From contig CAMVFZ010000003.1 of NCBI GenBank assembly GCA_947166905.1, positions 94,595 to 158,594 on the forward strand: 64,000 bases of DNA. Reading direction: 5' to 3'. A program made the position numbers and the translations under genes. The stretch is from an uncultured Prevotellaceae bacterium. GTDB lineage: Bacteria; Bacteroidota; Bacteroidia; Bacteroidales; UBA932. The notes below the pieces were generated by a model. It had not been told where the DNA came from. It saw nothing but the letters and a program-made list of their open reading frames with translations, and made no database searches. Below, piece after piece: positions 1 through 9,490 of this stretch (position 1 is its first letter; the number at the start of each line of letters is the position of its first letter).

Positions 1-1
1 G

Positions 2-142
2 AACCTGTTCACTTTCACAAACTACTCTGGCTATGATCCTGAGATCGGTGTTTCCACTGCATCTCCCAACGTTATGGGACTTGACAACGGACGTTATCCT
101 TCACCTACCGTTTATTCATTCGGTTTAAACATCACATTCTAA
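2..142 (+). CDS. SusC-like TonB-dependent outer-membrane transporter, C-terminal end only
   Basis: The window opens inside this gene. Only the last 46 codons are present, ending with TAA at 140-142. The translated tail contains DNGRYPSPTVYSFGLNITF, which is the usual last-strand signature of SusC/RagA TonB-dependent porins: a beta strand with a terminal aromatic residue. The gene directly precedes a susD homologue by 16 nt, which is the invariant SusC-SusD order in Bacteroidota. The protein would import oligosaccharides across the outer membrane with the SusD lid. Everything upstream (plug domain, TonB box, any regulator) lies outside the window. Confidence 0.9.
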   Translation, partial: NLFTFTNYSGYDPEIGVSTASPNVMGLDNGRYPSPTVYSFGLNITF

Positions 143-158
143 ACTGGAGGATATGACT

Positions 159-1940
159 ATGAAAAATATGCTTAAAACTTTCGCAATAGCATCTGTAGTT
201 CTTTTTGGTGCAGTTTCCTGCAGCGACTTCCTTGATCGTCCGGCAGAAGACACCTACACCGAGTCCAACTTCTATGCAGATGACAATCAGTGCATCCAGG
301 GTGTGAACTACCTTTACAACTCTCCCTGGTACGACGTTATCCGTGGTTTCTACCGCGTAGGCGAGTGCTTCTCCGGTAACTACTACATGGGTGACAGCCC
401 TTACCTTCAGTTCAATGTGAACGGTTCAGACAAGGAACTTCGTGATATGTCCGCTTCTCTTTGGGCTGTAAACTCGCATTCATCAGTTGTTTACAACCGT
501 ATCAAGAGGTCTTCCGGCGTTTCTAAGGAAGTAAAGGATATGTGCATGGGCGAGGCCCTTGTATGGAAGGCTTACGCTTACTTCTTCCTTGTACGTACCT
601 TCGGTGAAGTTCCTATTATCCACAACATCTCTACAGAGGTTGCTGCCGGTAATTACAACAATATCTACAAGGCTCCCAAGGAGGATGTTTACAACTATAT
701 CGTCCTTGTTCTTGAAGAGGCTATGAACCTCCTTCCCAAGAAGGTTGCAAACAAGGATGGCCGCATTGACTACTACAGTGCAAAGGCCCTTCTTGCAAAG
801 GTTTATCTTCAGAAGGCCGGCGTTACCGGAACTCTCAATCAGGCAGATCTTGACAAGGCCGCAGAGCTTGCAAAGGACGTTATAGAGAACTCTGGACGTA
901 CTCTTCTTGAGAACTACTCTGACGTATTCCGCATGCAGAACAATAAGAACGTTGAGGCTCTCATTTCTTGGCATTGGGATGCTTCTGCACAGCCTTGGAC
1001 CGCTCAGAACTCATTCCAGAGCGACCTTGGTATGAACGGCTTCGACGAGTTCGCAGACGTTTGGGGACAGTGGAACGGTCCTTCAGTAGCCCTTCAGGAT
1101 CAGTTCTTTGACCTTTCCAATACCGAAGGCTCCCTTGCAACCATGGATCCCGCACAGCGTTCAGACTCAGATACCCGCCGCAAAGCTACCATGATGCTTC
1201 CCGGTGACAAGTATGAGTATTTCTGGACCACCAACGGCGGCTTCGACTACCTCCGTTTCTTCTATGATCCGGACTACGGCCCTTCAGGCACCAAGAACGC
1301 ATCCGACGGCGCTATGAACAGCCCTACCGGTGCAGGTTGCGTGAAGTTCCTGTATGGTGACGGCAACGACCACATGGCTGCCCTTGGAGTATCCGCAGGT
1401 CGTATGGCTTATGGTCTTTCAACCCATATCCTTCGTCTTGCCGATGTTTACCTCGTTTACTGCGAGGCTAAACTCAAAGGTCCCAAGACCAGCACTACCG
1501 ACGCCCTTGCCCTCAAGTGCTACAATGACGTTCGTCGTCGTGCCATCTCTTCAGGCTATGTTGACGTTACATCCATAACCTTCGAGCAGGTATGGAAAGA
1601 GCGTAACCTTGAGCTCGCCCTTGAAGGCGACCGCTGGTACGATTATGTTCGCGTAGGTTACTACAACCCCAATTTTGCAGTTGCTGACATCCAGGCACAG
1701 CGTCGTAACGCCCTTACTGGTAGTAATAAGGATCTGAACTCTGTCTACAAGTCTTACTATGAGACTGGTAACTGGGATGCTACAGGAATCTCTTACAACA
1801 AGGATCAGTATCCTATTCCTTCAAGCGAAGCAATCCTTTCCAAGATTAAAGCTTTGCCTTTCCCTTCAGAGGACGTTGTATTCAACCCTCATCTGGAGGA
1901 GGAAGCACAGCCGTTCGATCTTTCTACTATTACTTTCTAA
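159..1940 (+). CDS. SusD/RagB-family glycan-binding outer-membrane lipoprotein
   Basis: This is the SusD-type lid that binds glycan at the cell surface and opens and closes over the SusC porin. The N-terminus is a lipoprotein signal ending GAVSC, with the lipidated Cys at residue 21. The mature protein opens SDFLDRPAEDTYTESNFY, typical of SusD. The rest shows alpha-helical TPR-like segments (ALVWKAYAYFFLVRTFGEVP, YYSAKALLAKVYLQKA) and the late ERNLELALEGDRWYDYVR block that marks the family. Length (593 aa) is normal. ATG 159 is preferred over ATG 153 because the GGAGG at 146-150 is 8 nt from the former and only 2 nt from the latter. It is the second gene of a locus carrying GH5, GH26, GH130, GH2-GH31 and GH3 genes, so the ligand is probably a beta-linked hemicellulose (xyloglucan or mannan). 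The ligand is inferred, the family is clear. Confidence 0.95.
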   Translation: MKNMLKTFAIASVVLFGAVSCSDFLDRPAEDTYTESNFYADDNQCIQGVNYLYNSPWYDVIRGFYRVGECFSGNYYMGDSPYLQFNVNGSDKELRDMSASLWAVNSHSSVVYNRIKRSSGVSKEVKDMCMGEALVWKAYAYFFLVRTFGEVPIIHNISTEVAAGNYNNIYKAPKEDVYNYIVLVLEEAMNLLPKKVANKDGRIDYYSAKALLAKVYLQKAGVTGTLNQADLDKAAELAKDVIENSGRTLLENYSDVFRMQNNKNVEALISWHWDASAQPWTAQNSFQSDLGMNGFDEFADVWGQWNGPSVALQDQFFDLSNTEGSLATMDPAQRSDSDTRRKATMMLPGDKYEYFWTTNGGFDYLRFFYDPDYGPSGTKNASDGAMNSPTGAGCVKFLYGDGNDHMAALGVSAGRMAYGLSTHILRLADVYLVYCEAKLKGPKTSTTDALALKCYNDVRRRAISSGYVDVTSITFEQVWKERNLELALEGDRWYDYVRVGYYNPNFAVADIQAQRRNALTGSNKDLNSVYKSYYETGNWDATGISYNKDQYPIPSSEAILSKIKALPFPSEDVVFNPHLEEEAQPFDLSTITF

Positions 1941-1958
1941 TCCTAATCGCACTGGAAT

Positions 1959-3281
1959 ATGAAAAAGTACATTTCGAAGATCGTCCTTTACGCTGCAGCA
2001 GCCCTCGCACTTGGCTTCGGCCTCACTTCATGCAAAGACGAGCCGGACAAATTCGAGCTTGCCAGCGGAAAGCCTACGATTCACTATATCCGTCCTATAA
2101 ACGTTGAGGCAGCTGATTCCCTCCTTACCGGCGCCTACATGGGCAATGGTATCTGCATTGTCGGTGACAACCTCCGCAGTGTGTACAAGATGCTCTTCAA
2201 CGATCAGGCAGCTGTCCTTAACAACAGCTACATCACAGACCACACCATCCTGGTTGATGTCCCGAACGAGATCCCCGGAGAGGTGTCCAACCTTATTTAC
2301 TTCATCACCAAGGACCGCGACACCGTGAAGTACGACTTCAACGTGCTGGTTCCCGCACCTACCATTTCTGGAATGTCCTGCGAATTCGCAGCTCCCGGTT
2401 CAGTTGCACAGCTCCTTGGCGACTACTTCGTAGACGATCCCAACGTTCCGCTCAAGGTCTTTGTGGGCGATGTTGAGGCCGATGTTAAGAACATCACCAA
2501 GGGTGTTGTAGACTTTGTGGTTCCTGACGGCGTGGCCGATGTTCCCGTAAAAGTAACCAACGTTTACGGCGAGGCTAAGTCTACCTTCCACTACAAGGAT
2601 GCCCGCGGCAGCCTCTTCAACTTCGATAATGATCCCCATCCTGGCAACCACGGTTGGCATGCCCAGGTTATCGAGACCGATGAAACCGCAATTGACGGCA
2701 AATTCCTTCGTCTCGGTGGCGTTGACGTAACTATGAGCGAAGACGGCGGCTGGGATGACGCTCACTTCAGCTTCGAGTACTGGGCAGGCGACTGGGACGA
2801 TCCCAAGACCTATGCCGACAGCCCCAGGCTTATCGACTTTGTCGATTTCTCCGACTGGCAGAACATGTCCCTCAAGTTCGAGCTCTACATTCCTTCTGCA
2901 AATCCTTGGCAGGCAGGTGCAATGCAGCTCATCTTCGCAGGTGTTGACAAGATTACCAACGGTGGCGACGGCGTTGTCGATATCTATGGCGTGAAGACCG
3001 CAGGTGCAAACAACACCTTCTTCAACGGAAACGAGCTGCCTCGTGGTTTGTACGCTCCATGGACCACTACCGGTTCATACGACACTGCAGACCAGTGGAT
3101 TACCGTAACTATTCCGTTCGCGAACTTCCTTTACGGTGCCGACGGCTCCCTGGCAACAGGTTCCCTCTCCGCTTCTGACTTCTCTTCACTCACCATCTTC
3201 GTATGGAGTGGTGGCGTAGCAGGTACGGAGTGCCATCCTGTTATCAAGATAGATAACATCCGTGCAGTTCCTAACAAATAA
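1959..3281 (+). CDS. Surface glycan-binding lipoprotein (SGBP-B-like, IPT/TIG plus C-terminal binding domain)
   Basis: This is a 440-residue lipoprotein with a signal ending GLTSC (Cys25). Residues about 35-220 look like tandem Ig-like IPT/TIG folds (PTIHYIRPINVEAADSLLTG, APTISGMSCEFAAPGSVAQL). After about residue 225 there is an aromatic-rich beta domain (LFNFDNDPHPGNHGWHAQV, WDDAHFSFEYWAGDWDD, VKIDNIRAVP-type ending). This layout is that of the SGBP-B proteins of Bacteroides xyloglucan loci, where the C-terminal beta-sandwich holds the glycan and the Ig domains act as a spacer. It sits 18 nt after susD and 15 nt before the next SGBP in the same transcription unit. It has no catalytic motif. 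The exact ligand is not readable from the sequence. The alternative is an SGBP for mannan. Confidence 0.85.
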   Translation: MKKYISKIVLYAAAALALGFGLTSCKDEPDKFELASGKPTIHYIRPINVEAADSLLTGAYMGNGICIVGDNLRSVYKMLFNDQAAVLNNSYITDHTILVDVPNEIPGEVSNLIYFITKDRDTVKYDFNVLVPAPTISGMSCEFAAPGSVAQLLGDYFVDDPNVPLKVFVGDVEADVKNITKGVVDFVVPDGVADVPVKVTNVYGEAKSTFHYKDARGSLFNFDNDPHPGNHGWHAQVIETDETAIDGKFLRLGGVDVTMSEDGGWDDAHFSFEYWAGDWDDPKTYADSPRLIDFVDFSDWQNMSLKFELYIPSANPWQAGAMQLIFAGVDKITNGGDGVVDIYGVKTAGANNTFFNGNELPRGLYAPWTTTGSYDTADQWITVTIPFANFLYGADGSLATGSLSASDFSSLTIFVWSGGVAGTECHPVIKIDNIRAVPNK

Positions 3282-3296
3282 TAAAGAGCAAGGCAT

Positions 3297-5627
3297 ATGA
3301 AAAATATATTCAAGCTTTCAGCTATTATCGCAGCAGTTGCAGCAGCTTTCACTCTTGCTGCCTGCTCCAACGAGGAACTGGATACCGATCAGTACAGCTC
3401 CAAAGCAGTTTTGCTCCAGGCTTACGGCCCTCAGCCCGTAGTCCGTGGCGGCCTTCTCCGCTTCGTGGGCTCCAACCTGGACCAGGTTGCCACTGTATCA
3501 ATCCCCGGCGTAAGCCCTATCACTCCTGAAGTTATTGCTTCAGGCATGCACTCAGAGATTCGCATAACCGTTCCCAAGGACGGTCCGGAGGTTGGTTATC
3601 CTGTTCTCACACTTAAGGACGGTAGTACCCTCACAGGTAAAACCATACTCAGCTATTCAGAGCCCATCACCATCGAGTCCTTCTCTCCTGCAGCTGTACT
3701 GCCCGGTGAGGTGGTTACTATCAAGGGTGATTATCTGAACAATATCCATGAGGCCATCTTCACCGATAAGGTAAAGGTATCAGAAAAAGACTTCAAGGCC
3801 CATGACAGATATACTATCTCCGTTGTTGTTCCCGATGTTGCCCAGACCGGAAAGATCGGCCTTGGTACAGTGGATGAGCTTGCTGTTGCAGGCACAGAGA
3901 GCGAGGCCAGCCTTCTTGCTACCCTCAATATCGTAGAGACAGAGACTGACCTTGTAGTTACCACGGCAGTAGGCCAGGTTGCAGTTGCTACTCTTAAAGC
4001 CGGAGAAAACGTTGTTATCAACGGTACCAACCTTAAGCTTACTAAGAGCATCAAACTGCAGGGCGCAACAATTACAGAGTTCACCGCAACTGACACCAAG
4101 ATAGAGTTCAAACTTCCTGAAACCGTAGCCGACGGCGACGTTATCCTGGTTATGGCTTCCGGCGTTGAGGTTGTTGCAGGTACTCTTACTACCGTTGTTC
4201 CTACCGAACTTGAAGCTACTCCGGCACCTGTAAAGAACGGTGCAGAACTGATCATCACTGGTAAGGATCTTGACCTTGTAACAAGTGTAGACCTTCCTAA
4301 GGCAAGCGGTGTGGAGACTACTTTTGCAAACGGCAAGATTACCCTTAAAGTTCCCGAGAAGGCTCAGGAAGGTGATATCGTCCTGAATCTGGCAAACGGC
4401 AGCAGCGTAAAGGTTGCTTACACACTTGTGAAGCCCGTACTTACCGCTTACGGGGCCAATCCCGCTTCGGCTGGTTCCGACCTTTCCATCACTGGTAAGG
4501 ATCTGGATCTTGTAGCTGCTGTTACTTTCGGCGGTGGTTTCAAAGTGGAGGTAGAGGCTACCGAAACCCTTATCACCGTGGCTGTTCCTACCGCTGCCGA
4601 GACTGGTAAGCTGGTACTCAACCTCAAGAACGGAACTGATGTAGAGATTGCCGAACTTAAGATTGACAAGCCTGCAGGCGCTTATATAGCATCCTTCCCT
4701 GAGGCAGTTCTTAAGCCTGGTGACATGTTCATCGCAGAAATCCTTAACGCTGAGCATCTTACCGGTGTAAAGGTTGACGATGTAGATGTAAACTACATCC
4801 TTACCAACAATATGCTGTATCTCGCAGTTCCTGAGAAGGCTACAGCCGGCAGCCAGCTCACCCTGGTTTCTGACAACGGTTCTGTAACCTACACCATGAA
4901 CATCGATCCTGGTACAGAGGTAAGCTATGTCATCTGGACCGGCAACGAGGATCTTGGCAGCTGGAGCAACCAGCCTTACGTTGGTGAGTTTGGCTTCTTC
5001 CTGGCTCATCCTGAGGTTGTTCCCGGTGATGTAATCCGCTTCACAGTTGCTCCTAACGCAGACTGGTGGCAGATGCAGATCTACGACGGCAACTGGGGCG
5101 GACAGGTTTGTTCACCTGTTACTGCAGAAACCAATCCGACTGGCGTATTCGATCTGGAACTTACCCAGGAACTCATTGAGAAACTCAATGGTCTTGCCAA
5201 CTGGGGCGGTCTGTTCGTAGTTCAGGGTGAAAACTGCTCTATCCTTCAGCTTACTGTTATCCATTACATCCCGCAGGAAACTGCTATTTGGGAAGGTAAT
5301 GAGGATCTGGGCTCATGGAGCAATCAGCCTTACGTAGGTGCATACGGTTCCCTGGTTACATACAATATCCAGCCTGGTTCAAAGGTTCGCTTCTACGTTA
5401 CTCCTAACTCAGATTGGTGGCAGATGCAGATCTACGACGGTAACTGGGGCGGACAGGTTTGTTCACCTGTTACTGCAGAAACCAATCCGACCGGCGTATT
5501 CGATCTGGATCTTACCCAGGAACTCATCAACCAACTCAACGGTCTTGCCAACTGGGGCGGTCTGTTCGTAGTCCAGGGAGAAAACTGTACTATAACCAAG
5601 GTTTCACTTGTTTACCTTGTGAAATAA
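3297..5627 (+). CDS. Multi-IPT/TIG surface glycan-binding lipoprotein with duplicated C-terminal carbohydrate-binding-like module
   Basis: This is a 776-residue lipoprotein (signal ends TLAAC, Cys23). Residues about 35-535 are a string of roughly six IPT/TIG-like Ig repeats. The clearest adjacent pair shares the phrase ITGKDLDLV. Two nearly identical modules of 118 residues follow, starting at about residues 546 and 664. Each has WxGNEDLGSWSNQPYVG, then NxDWWQMQIYDGNWGGQV, then GLANWGGLFVVQGENC. The dense Trp/Tyr/Asn content suggests a glycan-binding face like a CBM. No hydrolase motif is visible. It is co-transcribed with susCD and probably displays ligand-binding modules away from the cell surface on a long Ig stalk. 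The CBM assignment is inference from composition and context. Confidence 0.8.
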   Translation: MKNIFKLSAIIAAVAAAFTLAACSNEELDTDQYSSKAVLLQAYGPQPVVRGGLLRFVGSNLDQVATVSIPGVSPITPEVIASGMHSEIRITVPKDGPEVGYPVLTLKDGSTLTGKTILSYSEPITIESFSPAAVLPGEVVTIKGDYLNNIHEAIFTDKVKVSEKDFKAHDRYTISVVVPDVAQTGKIGLGTVDELAVAGTESEASLLATLNIVETETDLVVTTAVGQVAVATLKAGENVVINGTNLKLTKSIKLQGATITEFTATDTKIEFKLPETVADGDVILVMASGVEVVAGTLTTVVPTELEATPAPVKNGAELIITGKDLDLVTSVDLPKASGVETTFANGKITLKVPEKAQEGDIVLNLANGSSVKVAYTLVKPVLTAYGANPASAGSDLSITGKDLDLVAAVTFGGGFKVEVEATETLITVAVPTAAETGKLVLNLKNGTDVEIAELKIDKPAGAYIASFPEAVLKPGDMFIAEILNAEHLTGVKVDDVDVNYILTNNMLYLAVPEKATAGSQLTLVSDNGSVTYTMNIDPGTEVSYVIWTGNEDLGSWSNQPYVGEFGFFLAHPEVVPGDVIRFTVAPNADWWQMQIYDGNWGGQVCSPVTAETNPTGVFDLELTQELIEKLNGLANWGGLFVVQGENCSILQLTVIHYIPQETAIWEGNEDLGSWSNQPYVGAYGSLVTYNIQPGSKVRFYVTPNSDWWQMQIYDGNWGGQVCSPVTAETNPTGVFDLDLTQELINQLNGLANWGGLFVVQGENCTITKVSLVYLVK
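4932..5627 (+). repeat. Tandem in-gene duplication, 354-nt period
   Basis: The two C-terminal modules of the preceding lipoprotein start at 4932 and 5286, exactly 354 nt (118 codons) apart. Long stretches are almost identical at DNA level, including silent positions, for example around 5068-5158 versus 5419-5512. This points to a recent duplication or ongoing gene conversion. Confidence 0.9.
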
Positions 5628-5635
5628 TTATTAAT

Positions 5636-5661
5636 CCGGAGGGGGCTGACCCTCCCTCCGG
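5636..5661 (+). other. Intercistronic hairpin between SGBP and GH5 genes
   Basis: CCGGAGGG (5636-5643) and CCCTCCGG (5654-5661) form a perfect 8-bp GC-rich stem with a 10-nt loop. It lies in the 60-nt gap between the binding-protein genes and the first enzyme gene. There is no T-run after it, so it is not a classical terminator. It may be an mRNA-stability or partial-termination element separating highly expressed susCD/SGBP genes from the enzymes. Confidence 0.55.
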
Positions 5662-5687
5662 GTTCCAATACAAAAATCGATGCAGTT

Positions 5688-7238
5688 ATGAAAAAGTTTT
5701 TAATGATCCTTAGCATTGCGGCTATGTCCGTAGTGGCTTTCGCTTGCAGCAAAGGCGGTGGCGGTGAGGATCCCACCCCTCCCGGCCCTGTTGCTCCTAC
5801 TTCAATCTCTATCACCCCGACTACCATCAATGCCGCACAGGCAGGGGAGTCTGTAGAAGTGACAATTACCGCTCCGGCACGTCCTTCGGTAAGCGGCCTG
5901 CCGTCATGGATTACATATACCGACGGTACTTACAACAGCAGCACATACAAGATTACCATCAAGCTTAACTTTACGGCCAATAATACTTACGAGGCCCGTA
6001 CTGCAGAGCTTAAGATTACTGCGGCCGGTGCAACCAGTGTTACATTTACCGTATCCCAGGCCGGAAAAGAGGTTGTAAAAGACCCTACTCTTCCTAACAA
6101 CGATGCCGTTGCAATGGCAAAGAAGATAGGTATGGGCTGGAATCTTGGCAACCAGCTGGAGGCTAATAATAACGGCGTTCCTTCAGAGACAGCCTGGACT
6201 GGAGTTCTCTGTACCCAGGAAACCTTCACAAAGGTTGCTGCAGCCGGTTTTACCTCTGTACGTATTCCTGTTTCTTGGATGAGCCTGATTGGTGAAGCTC
6301 CGGATTATACCCTTGACGCAACCCGTCTTGCTCGCTTGAAAGAGGTTGTCGGCTTTGTGCACAATGCCGGAATGCTTGCCATATTCAATATTCACCATGA
6401 CGGCGCCGAAAGCAAATACTGGCTTTCTATTATGCAGGGCGCAGACAATGCCGAAATCCTGAAAAAGATAGAGGCTGTATGGAGGCAGCTGGCCGAGGCC
6501 TTCAAGGACGAAGGCGACTGGCTGATGTTCGAGTCTTTCAACGAGATCAACGACGGCGGCTGGGGCTACAGCGACGAGTATAAGACCGCTGCCGGCAAGA
6601 AGCGTCAGAACGACATCCTTAACGGCTGGAACCAGAAGTTCGTAGATGTAGTCCGTGCTACTGGCGGCAACAACGCGACCCGTTGGCTGGGCGTTCCCGC
6701 ATACTGCGCATCTCCCGAATTTGCCCTGGAGGATGGTTTCGTGCTTCCTACCGATGCTGCCAAAAAGATTATGGTATCTGTTCACGAATACACTCCTTAT
6801 GCATTCTGCCAGACGGCAGAAGCCAATGAATGGGGCCATACCCGTAAGACCAACCTGAATGACCCTTCATTCGGCGAGGATTATATGAAGGATGTCTTCA
6901 ATAAGCTTTATAAAAAGTACGTTGCCAACAATATTCCTGTTTACATCGGCGAGTTCGGCTGTGCAAACCGTACGGCAGAAAAACCTTTCGCCTTCCAGCT
7001 GTACTGGTACGAATACTTTGCAAAGTGCGCCCGCGTCTTTGGAATGGGCGGAATGCTTTGGGATAACGGCGCCTCAGGCAATGGAAACGAGGTTTACGGT
7101 GTAATCCACCATGGTAACGGCTCTTATCTTGATGCTACCCGCGGTCCCAAGATCGTAGAAAAAATCAAGAAGGGTTTCACTAACACCGACGAAAGCTATA
7201 CCCTCCAGTCCGTTTACGACAACGCACCATCCAACTAG
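5688..7238 (+). CDS. BACON-domain GH5 (subfamily 4-like) endo-beta-1,4-glucanase/xyloglucanase, lipoprotein
   Basis: Lipoprotein signal ends VAFAC (Cys20). A Gly/Pro linker is followed by a BACON-type Ig domain at about residues 38-132 (ISITPTTINAAQAGESVEV ... FTVSQAGKE). The GH5 barrel starts near residue 140 with IGMGWNLGNQLEA, the GH5_4 opening. Predicted acid/base is Glu286 in FESFNEIND and nucleophile is Glu422 in VYIGEFG. Also present are FTSVRIPVSWM and NIHHDG. BACON-GH5_4 is the architecture of the cell-surface xyloglucanase of Bacteroides ovatus. The enzyme would cut the glucan backbone outside the cell before SusCD import. Activity on glucomannan or mixed-linkage glucan is also possible for this subfamily. 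It is followed by the GH26 gene after only 3 nt. Confidence 0.9.
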   Translation: MKKFLMILSIAAMSVVAFACSKGGGGEDPTPPGPVAPTSISITPTTINAAQAGESVEVTITAPARPSVSGLPSWITYTDGTYNSSTYKITIKLNFTANNTYEARTAELKITAAGATSVTFTVSQAGKEVVKDPTLPNNDAVAMAKKIGMGWNLGNQLEANNNGVPSETAWTGVLCTQETFTKVAAAGFTSVRIPVSWMSLIGEAPDYTLDATRLARLKEVVGFVHNAGMLAIFNIHHDGAESKYWLSIMQGADNAEILKKIEAVWRQLAEAFKDEGDWLMFESFNEINDGGWGYSDEYKTAAGKKRQNDILNGWNQKFVDVVRATGGNNATRWLGVPAYCASPEFALEDGFVLPTDAAKKIMVSVHEYTPYAFCQTAEANEWGHTRKTNLNDPSFGEDYMKDVFNKLYKKYVANNIPVYIGEFGCANRTAEKPFAFQLYWYEYFAKCARVFGMGGMLWDNGASGNGNEVYGVIHHGNGSYLDATRGPKIVEKIKKGFTNTDESYTLQSVYDNAPSN

Positions 7239-7241
7239 GCA

Positions 7242-8330
7242 ATGAAATTCTGCGCACTCATAATGACTGTGATACTTGCGGCTTGCACTACGGCTCCCAA
7301 GGCTGTGGAAACGCCCCGGGAGCAACTTCTTGGCCGGCTGAACAGCTTTGTGGCCGATGGTAAGATTGCCTATGGCCACCAGGACGACATCGTGTACGGC
7401 CACAGCTGGAAGGTGGAGGACTGGCAGAACGACTCCCTTGAGCGCTCGGACGTAAAGGACGTGACCGGCAGTTTCCCTATGCTTCTGGGCTTCGACCTTG
7501 GAGGCATAGAGCTGGGAGACAGCTGCAATCTTGACGGCATACCCTTCGGCCTCATCCGCAAGGCTACACTCAAACATATCGGCAGGGGAGGCATAGTTTC
7601 ATTCTCCTGGCATCCGCGCAACATCGTTACCGGCAGCGACTCCTGGGACGTATCAAGCCCCGGAATAGTTGCCGCCGCCCTTGAAGGCGGGCAGAAGCAC
7701 GACGAATTCATGCTATGGCTGCAGCGTGCCGCAGATTTTATAGAGAGCCTTGGCGCCGATGCTTCCGTAATCTTCCGCCCCTGGCACGAGAACCTTGGAA
7801 ACTGGTTCTGGTGGGGCGGGAATCATTGTACGGCCGATGAATACATAGCCCTTTACCGCCTAACCCGCGACTATTTCGCGGGCCGCGGCCTTGCCAATAT
7901 ACTCTGGTGCTATTCGCCCAACGGCAATGCCGGAGCCGACGGCTTCATTAGCCGGTACCCCGGCGACGATTATGTAGATATCCTTGGAATAGACACCTAC
8001 GAAGGCCTTTACGGTGGAATTACCCTTGAGCAGGGTGCAGAATTATACAAGGCAGAGGTAAAGCAGAACCTTACTTATCTGCAAAAGCTTGCCACAGAGC
8101 ACGGCAAGGTGATGTGCTTCTCCGAGACTGGTCTGGAAGGCCTGCCGGACGGCACCTGGTGGACAAATGCACTATACCCCTCTATAAAAGACTTTCCTAT
8201 TGCATACGTGCTTACATGGCGCAATGCCCACGACAAGCCCGGACATTTCTACGCCCCCTGGAAAGGCTTTGAATACGCAGACGACTTCAGGGCCTTCTGC
8301 GAACAGGAAAAGATTGAACTTTTGTATTAG
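7242..8330 (+). CDS. GH26 beta-1,4-mannanase, lipoprotein
   Basis: GH26 family endo- or exo-acting beta-mannanase that cuts mannan or glucomannan, with mannobiose a likely product. The 362-residue protein begins with a short lipoprotein signal (VILAAC, Cys15). Motifs: GHQDD near the start, FSWHPRN, predicted acid/base Glu183 in [15 protein letters not shown], and nucleophile Glu295 in CFSETGLEG. Both residues have the spacing and surroundings of GH26. It starts 3 nt after the GH5 stop and ends 5 nt before GH130, so translation is probably coupled. A GH26 next to GH130 is the known order in the Bacteroides fragilis mannan operon, where the GH26 releases mannobiose for epimerisation and phosphorolysis. 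The mode of attack is inferred from that context. Confidence 0.92.
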   Translation: MKFCALIMTVILAACTTAPKAVETPREQLLGRLNSFVADGKIAYGHQDDIVYGHSWKVEDWQNDSLERSDVKDVTGSFPMLLGFDLGGIELGDSCNLDGIPFGLIRKATLKHIGRGGIVSFSWHPRNIVTGSDSWDVSSPGIVAAALEGGQKHDEFMLWLQRAADFIESLGADASVIFRPWHENLGNWFWWGGNHCTADEYIALYRLTRDYFAGRGLANILWCYSPNGNAGADGFISRYPGDDYVDILGIDTYEGLYGGITLEQGAELYKAEVKQNLTYLQKLATEHGKVMCFSETGLEGLPDGTWWTNALYPSIKDFPIAYVLTWRNAHDKPGHFYAPWKGFEYADDFRAFCEQEKIELLY

Positions 8331-8335
8331 AACCT

Positions 8336-9487
8336 ATGACCTTTGAGCAAAGAAAGGCGTGGCTGGAAGAAAACCACCGCCAATTGATTGAAAAGAAGAA
8401 TAAGCCCATAGAAGGGAACGGAATCTTTGAACGCTATGAGAATCCCATCCTTACGGGCGAACACGCTCCGCTGGAGTGGAGGTACGACTTTAACAAGGAA
8501 CGCAATCCTTATCTTATGGAGCGCATCCCGGTTCATGCCGCCTTCAATTCCGGAGCAATCAAGTGGAACGGAAAATACATTCTGGTAGTGCGCGTAGAAG
8601 GCGCTGACAGAAAGTCTTTCTTTGCAGTGGCAGAAAGCCCCAACGGAGTTGATAACTTCCGCTTCTGGCCCCGTCCCATCACCATGCCTGAGTGGGGTGA
8701 GCCCGCGACCAACGTGTACGATATGCGTCTTACTGCGCACGAGGACGGCTGGATTTACGGCATCTTCTGCGTGGAGCGCAAGGACCACAGCGCCGAGGGT
8801 GACCTTTCCGCCGCTACGGCAGCTGCCGGCATAGCCCGCACCAAGGACCTTGTGAACTGGGAGCGTCTGCCGGACCTGCGGTCCAGCAGCCAGCAGCGCA
8901 ACGTGGTTCTGCATCCGGAGTTCGTAAACGGCAAATATGCCCTCTACACCCGTCCGCAGGACGGTTTCATCGACGCCGGTAACGGCGGCGGCATCGGCTG
9001 GGCACTTATAGATGACATAACCAATGCCGTTGTAAAAGAGGAAAAGATCATCAACAGGCGTTTTTACCATACCATCAAAGAGGTTAAGAATGGTGAAGGC
9101 CCGCATCCTATCAAGACCGACCGCGGCTGGCTGCATCTGGCTCACGGAGTTCGCGGCTGCGCCAGCGGTCTGCGCTATGTGCTCTATATGTATATGACCT
9201 CCCTGGAAGACCCTTCAGAGGTTATTGCAGAGCCCGGAGGATACTTCATGGTACCGGAGGGCGGCGAGTACATCGGCGACGTAATGAACGTACTCTTCTC
9301 CAATGGTTGGATTTGCGACCCCGACGGCAAGGTATTCATCTACTACGCATCTTCCGATACCCGCATGCACGTAGCAACTTCTACCGTAGACCGCCTTGTT
9401 GACTATTGCTTCAACACTCCGGCCGATGGCCTTCGCACAGGTCTTTCGGTAGAGGCCCTGAACAAGTTTATAGACAGTAACAAGTAA
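8336..9487 (+). CDS. GH130 4-O-beta-D-mannosyl-D-glucose phosphorylase
   Basis: Reversibly phosphorolyses beta-1,4-mannosyl-glucose to mannose 1-phosphate and glucose. The 383-residue protein has no signal peptide, so it is cytoplasmic, in contrast to its exported neighbours. Family signatures are [36 protein letters not shown], the catalytic Asp129 in [17 protein letters not shown], and the phosphate-binding RNVVLHPEF and YTRPQDGF stretches. These resemble the GH130 subfamily 1 enzyme of Bacteroides fragilis rather than the mannan-oligosaccharide phosphorylases of subfamily 2. Its substrate would be made from mannobiose by the AGE epimerase encoded at 17944-19119. The three genes in between break the usual adjacency of this pathway. 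Confidence 0.92.
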   Translation: MTFEQRKAWLEENHRQLIEKKNKPIEGNGIFERYENPILTGEHAPLEWRYDFNKERNPYLMERIPVHAAFNSGAIKWNGKYILVVRVEGADRKSFFAVAESPNGVDNFRFWPRPITMPEWGEPATNVYDMRLTAHEDGWIYGIFCVERKDHSAEGDLSAATAAAGIARTKDLVNWERLPDLRSSSQQRNVVLHPEFVNGKYALYTRPQDGFIDAGNGGGIGWALIDDITNAVVKEEKIINRRFYHTIKEVKNGEGPHPIKTDRGWLHLAHGVRGCASGLRYVLYMYMTSLEDPSEVIAEPGGYFMVPEGGEYIGDVMNVLFSNGWICDPDGKVFIYYASSDTRMHVATSTVDRLVDYCFNTPADGLRTGLSVEALNKFIDSNK

Positions 9488-9490
9488 GAT

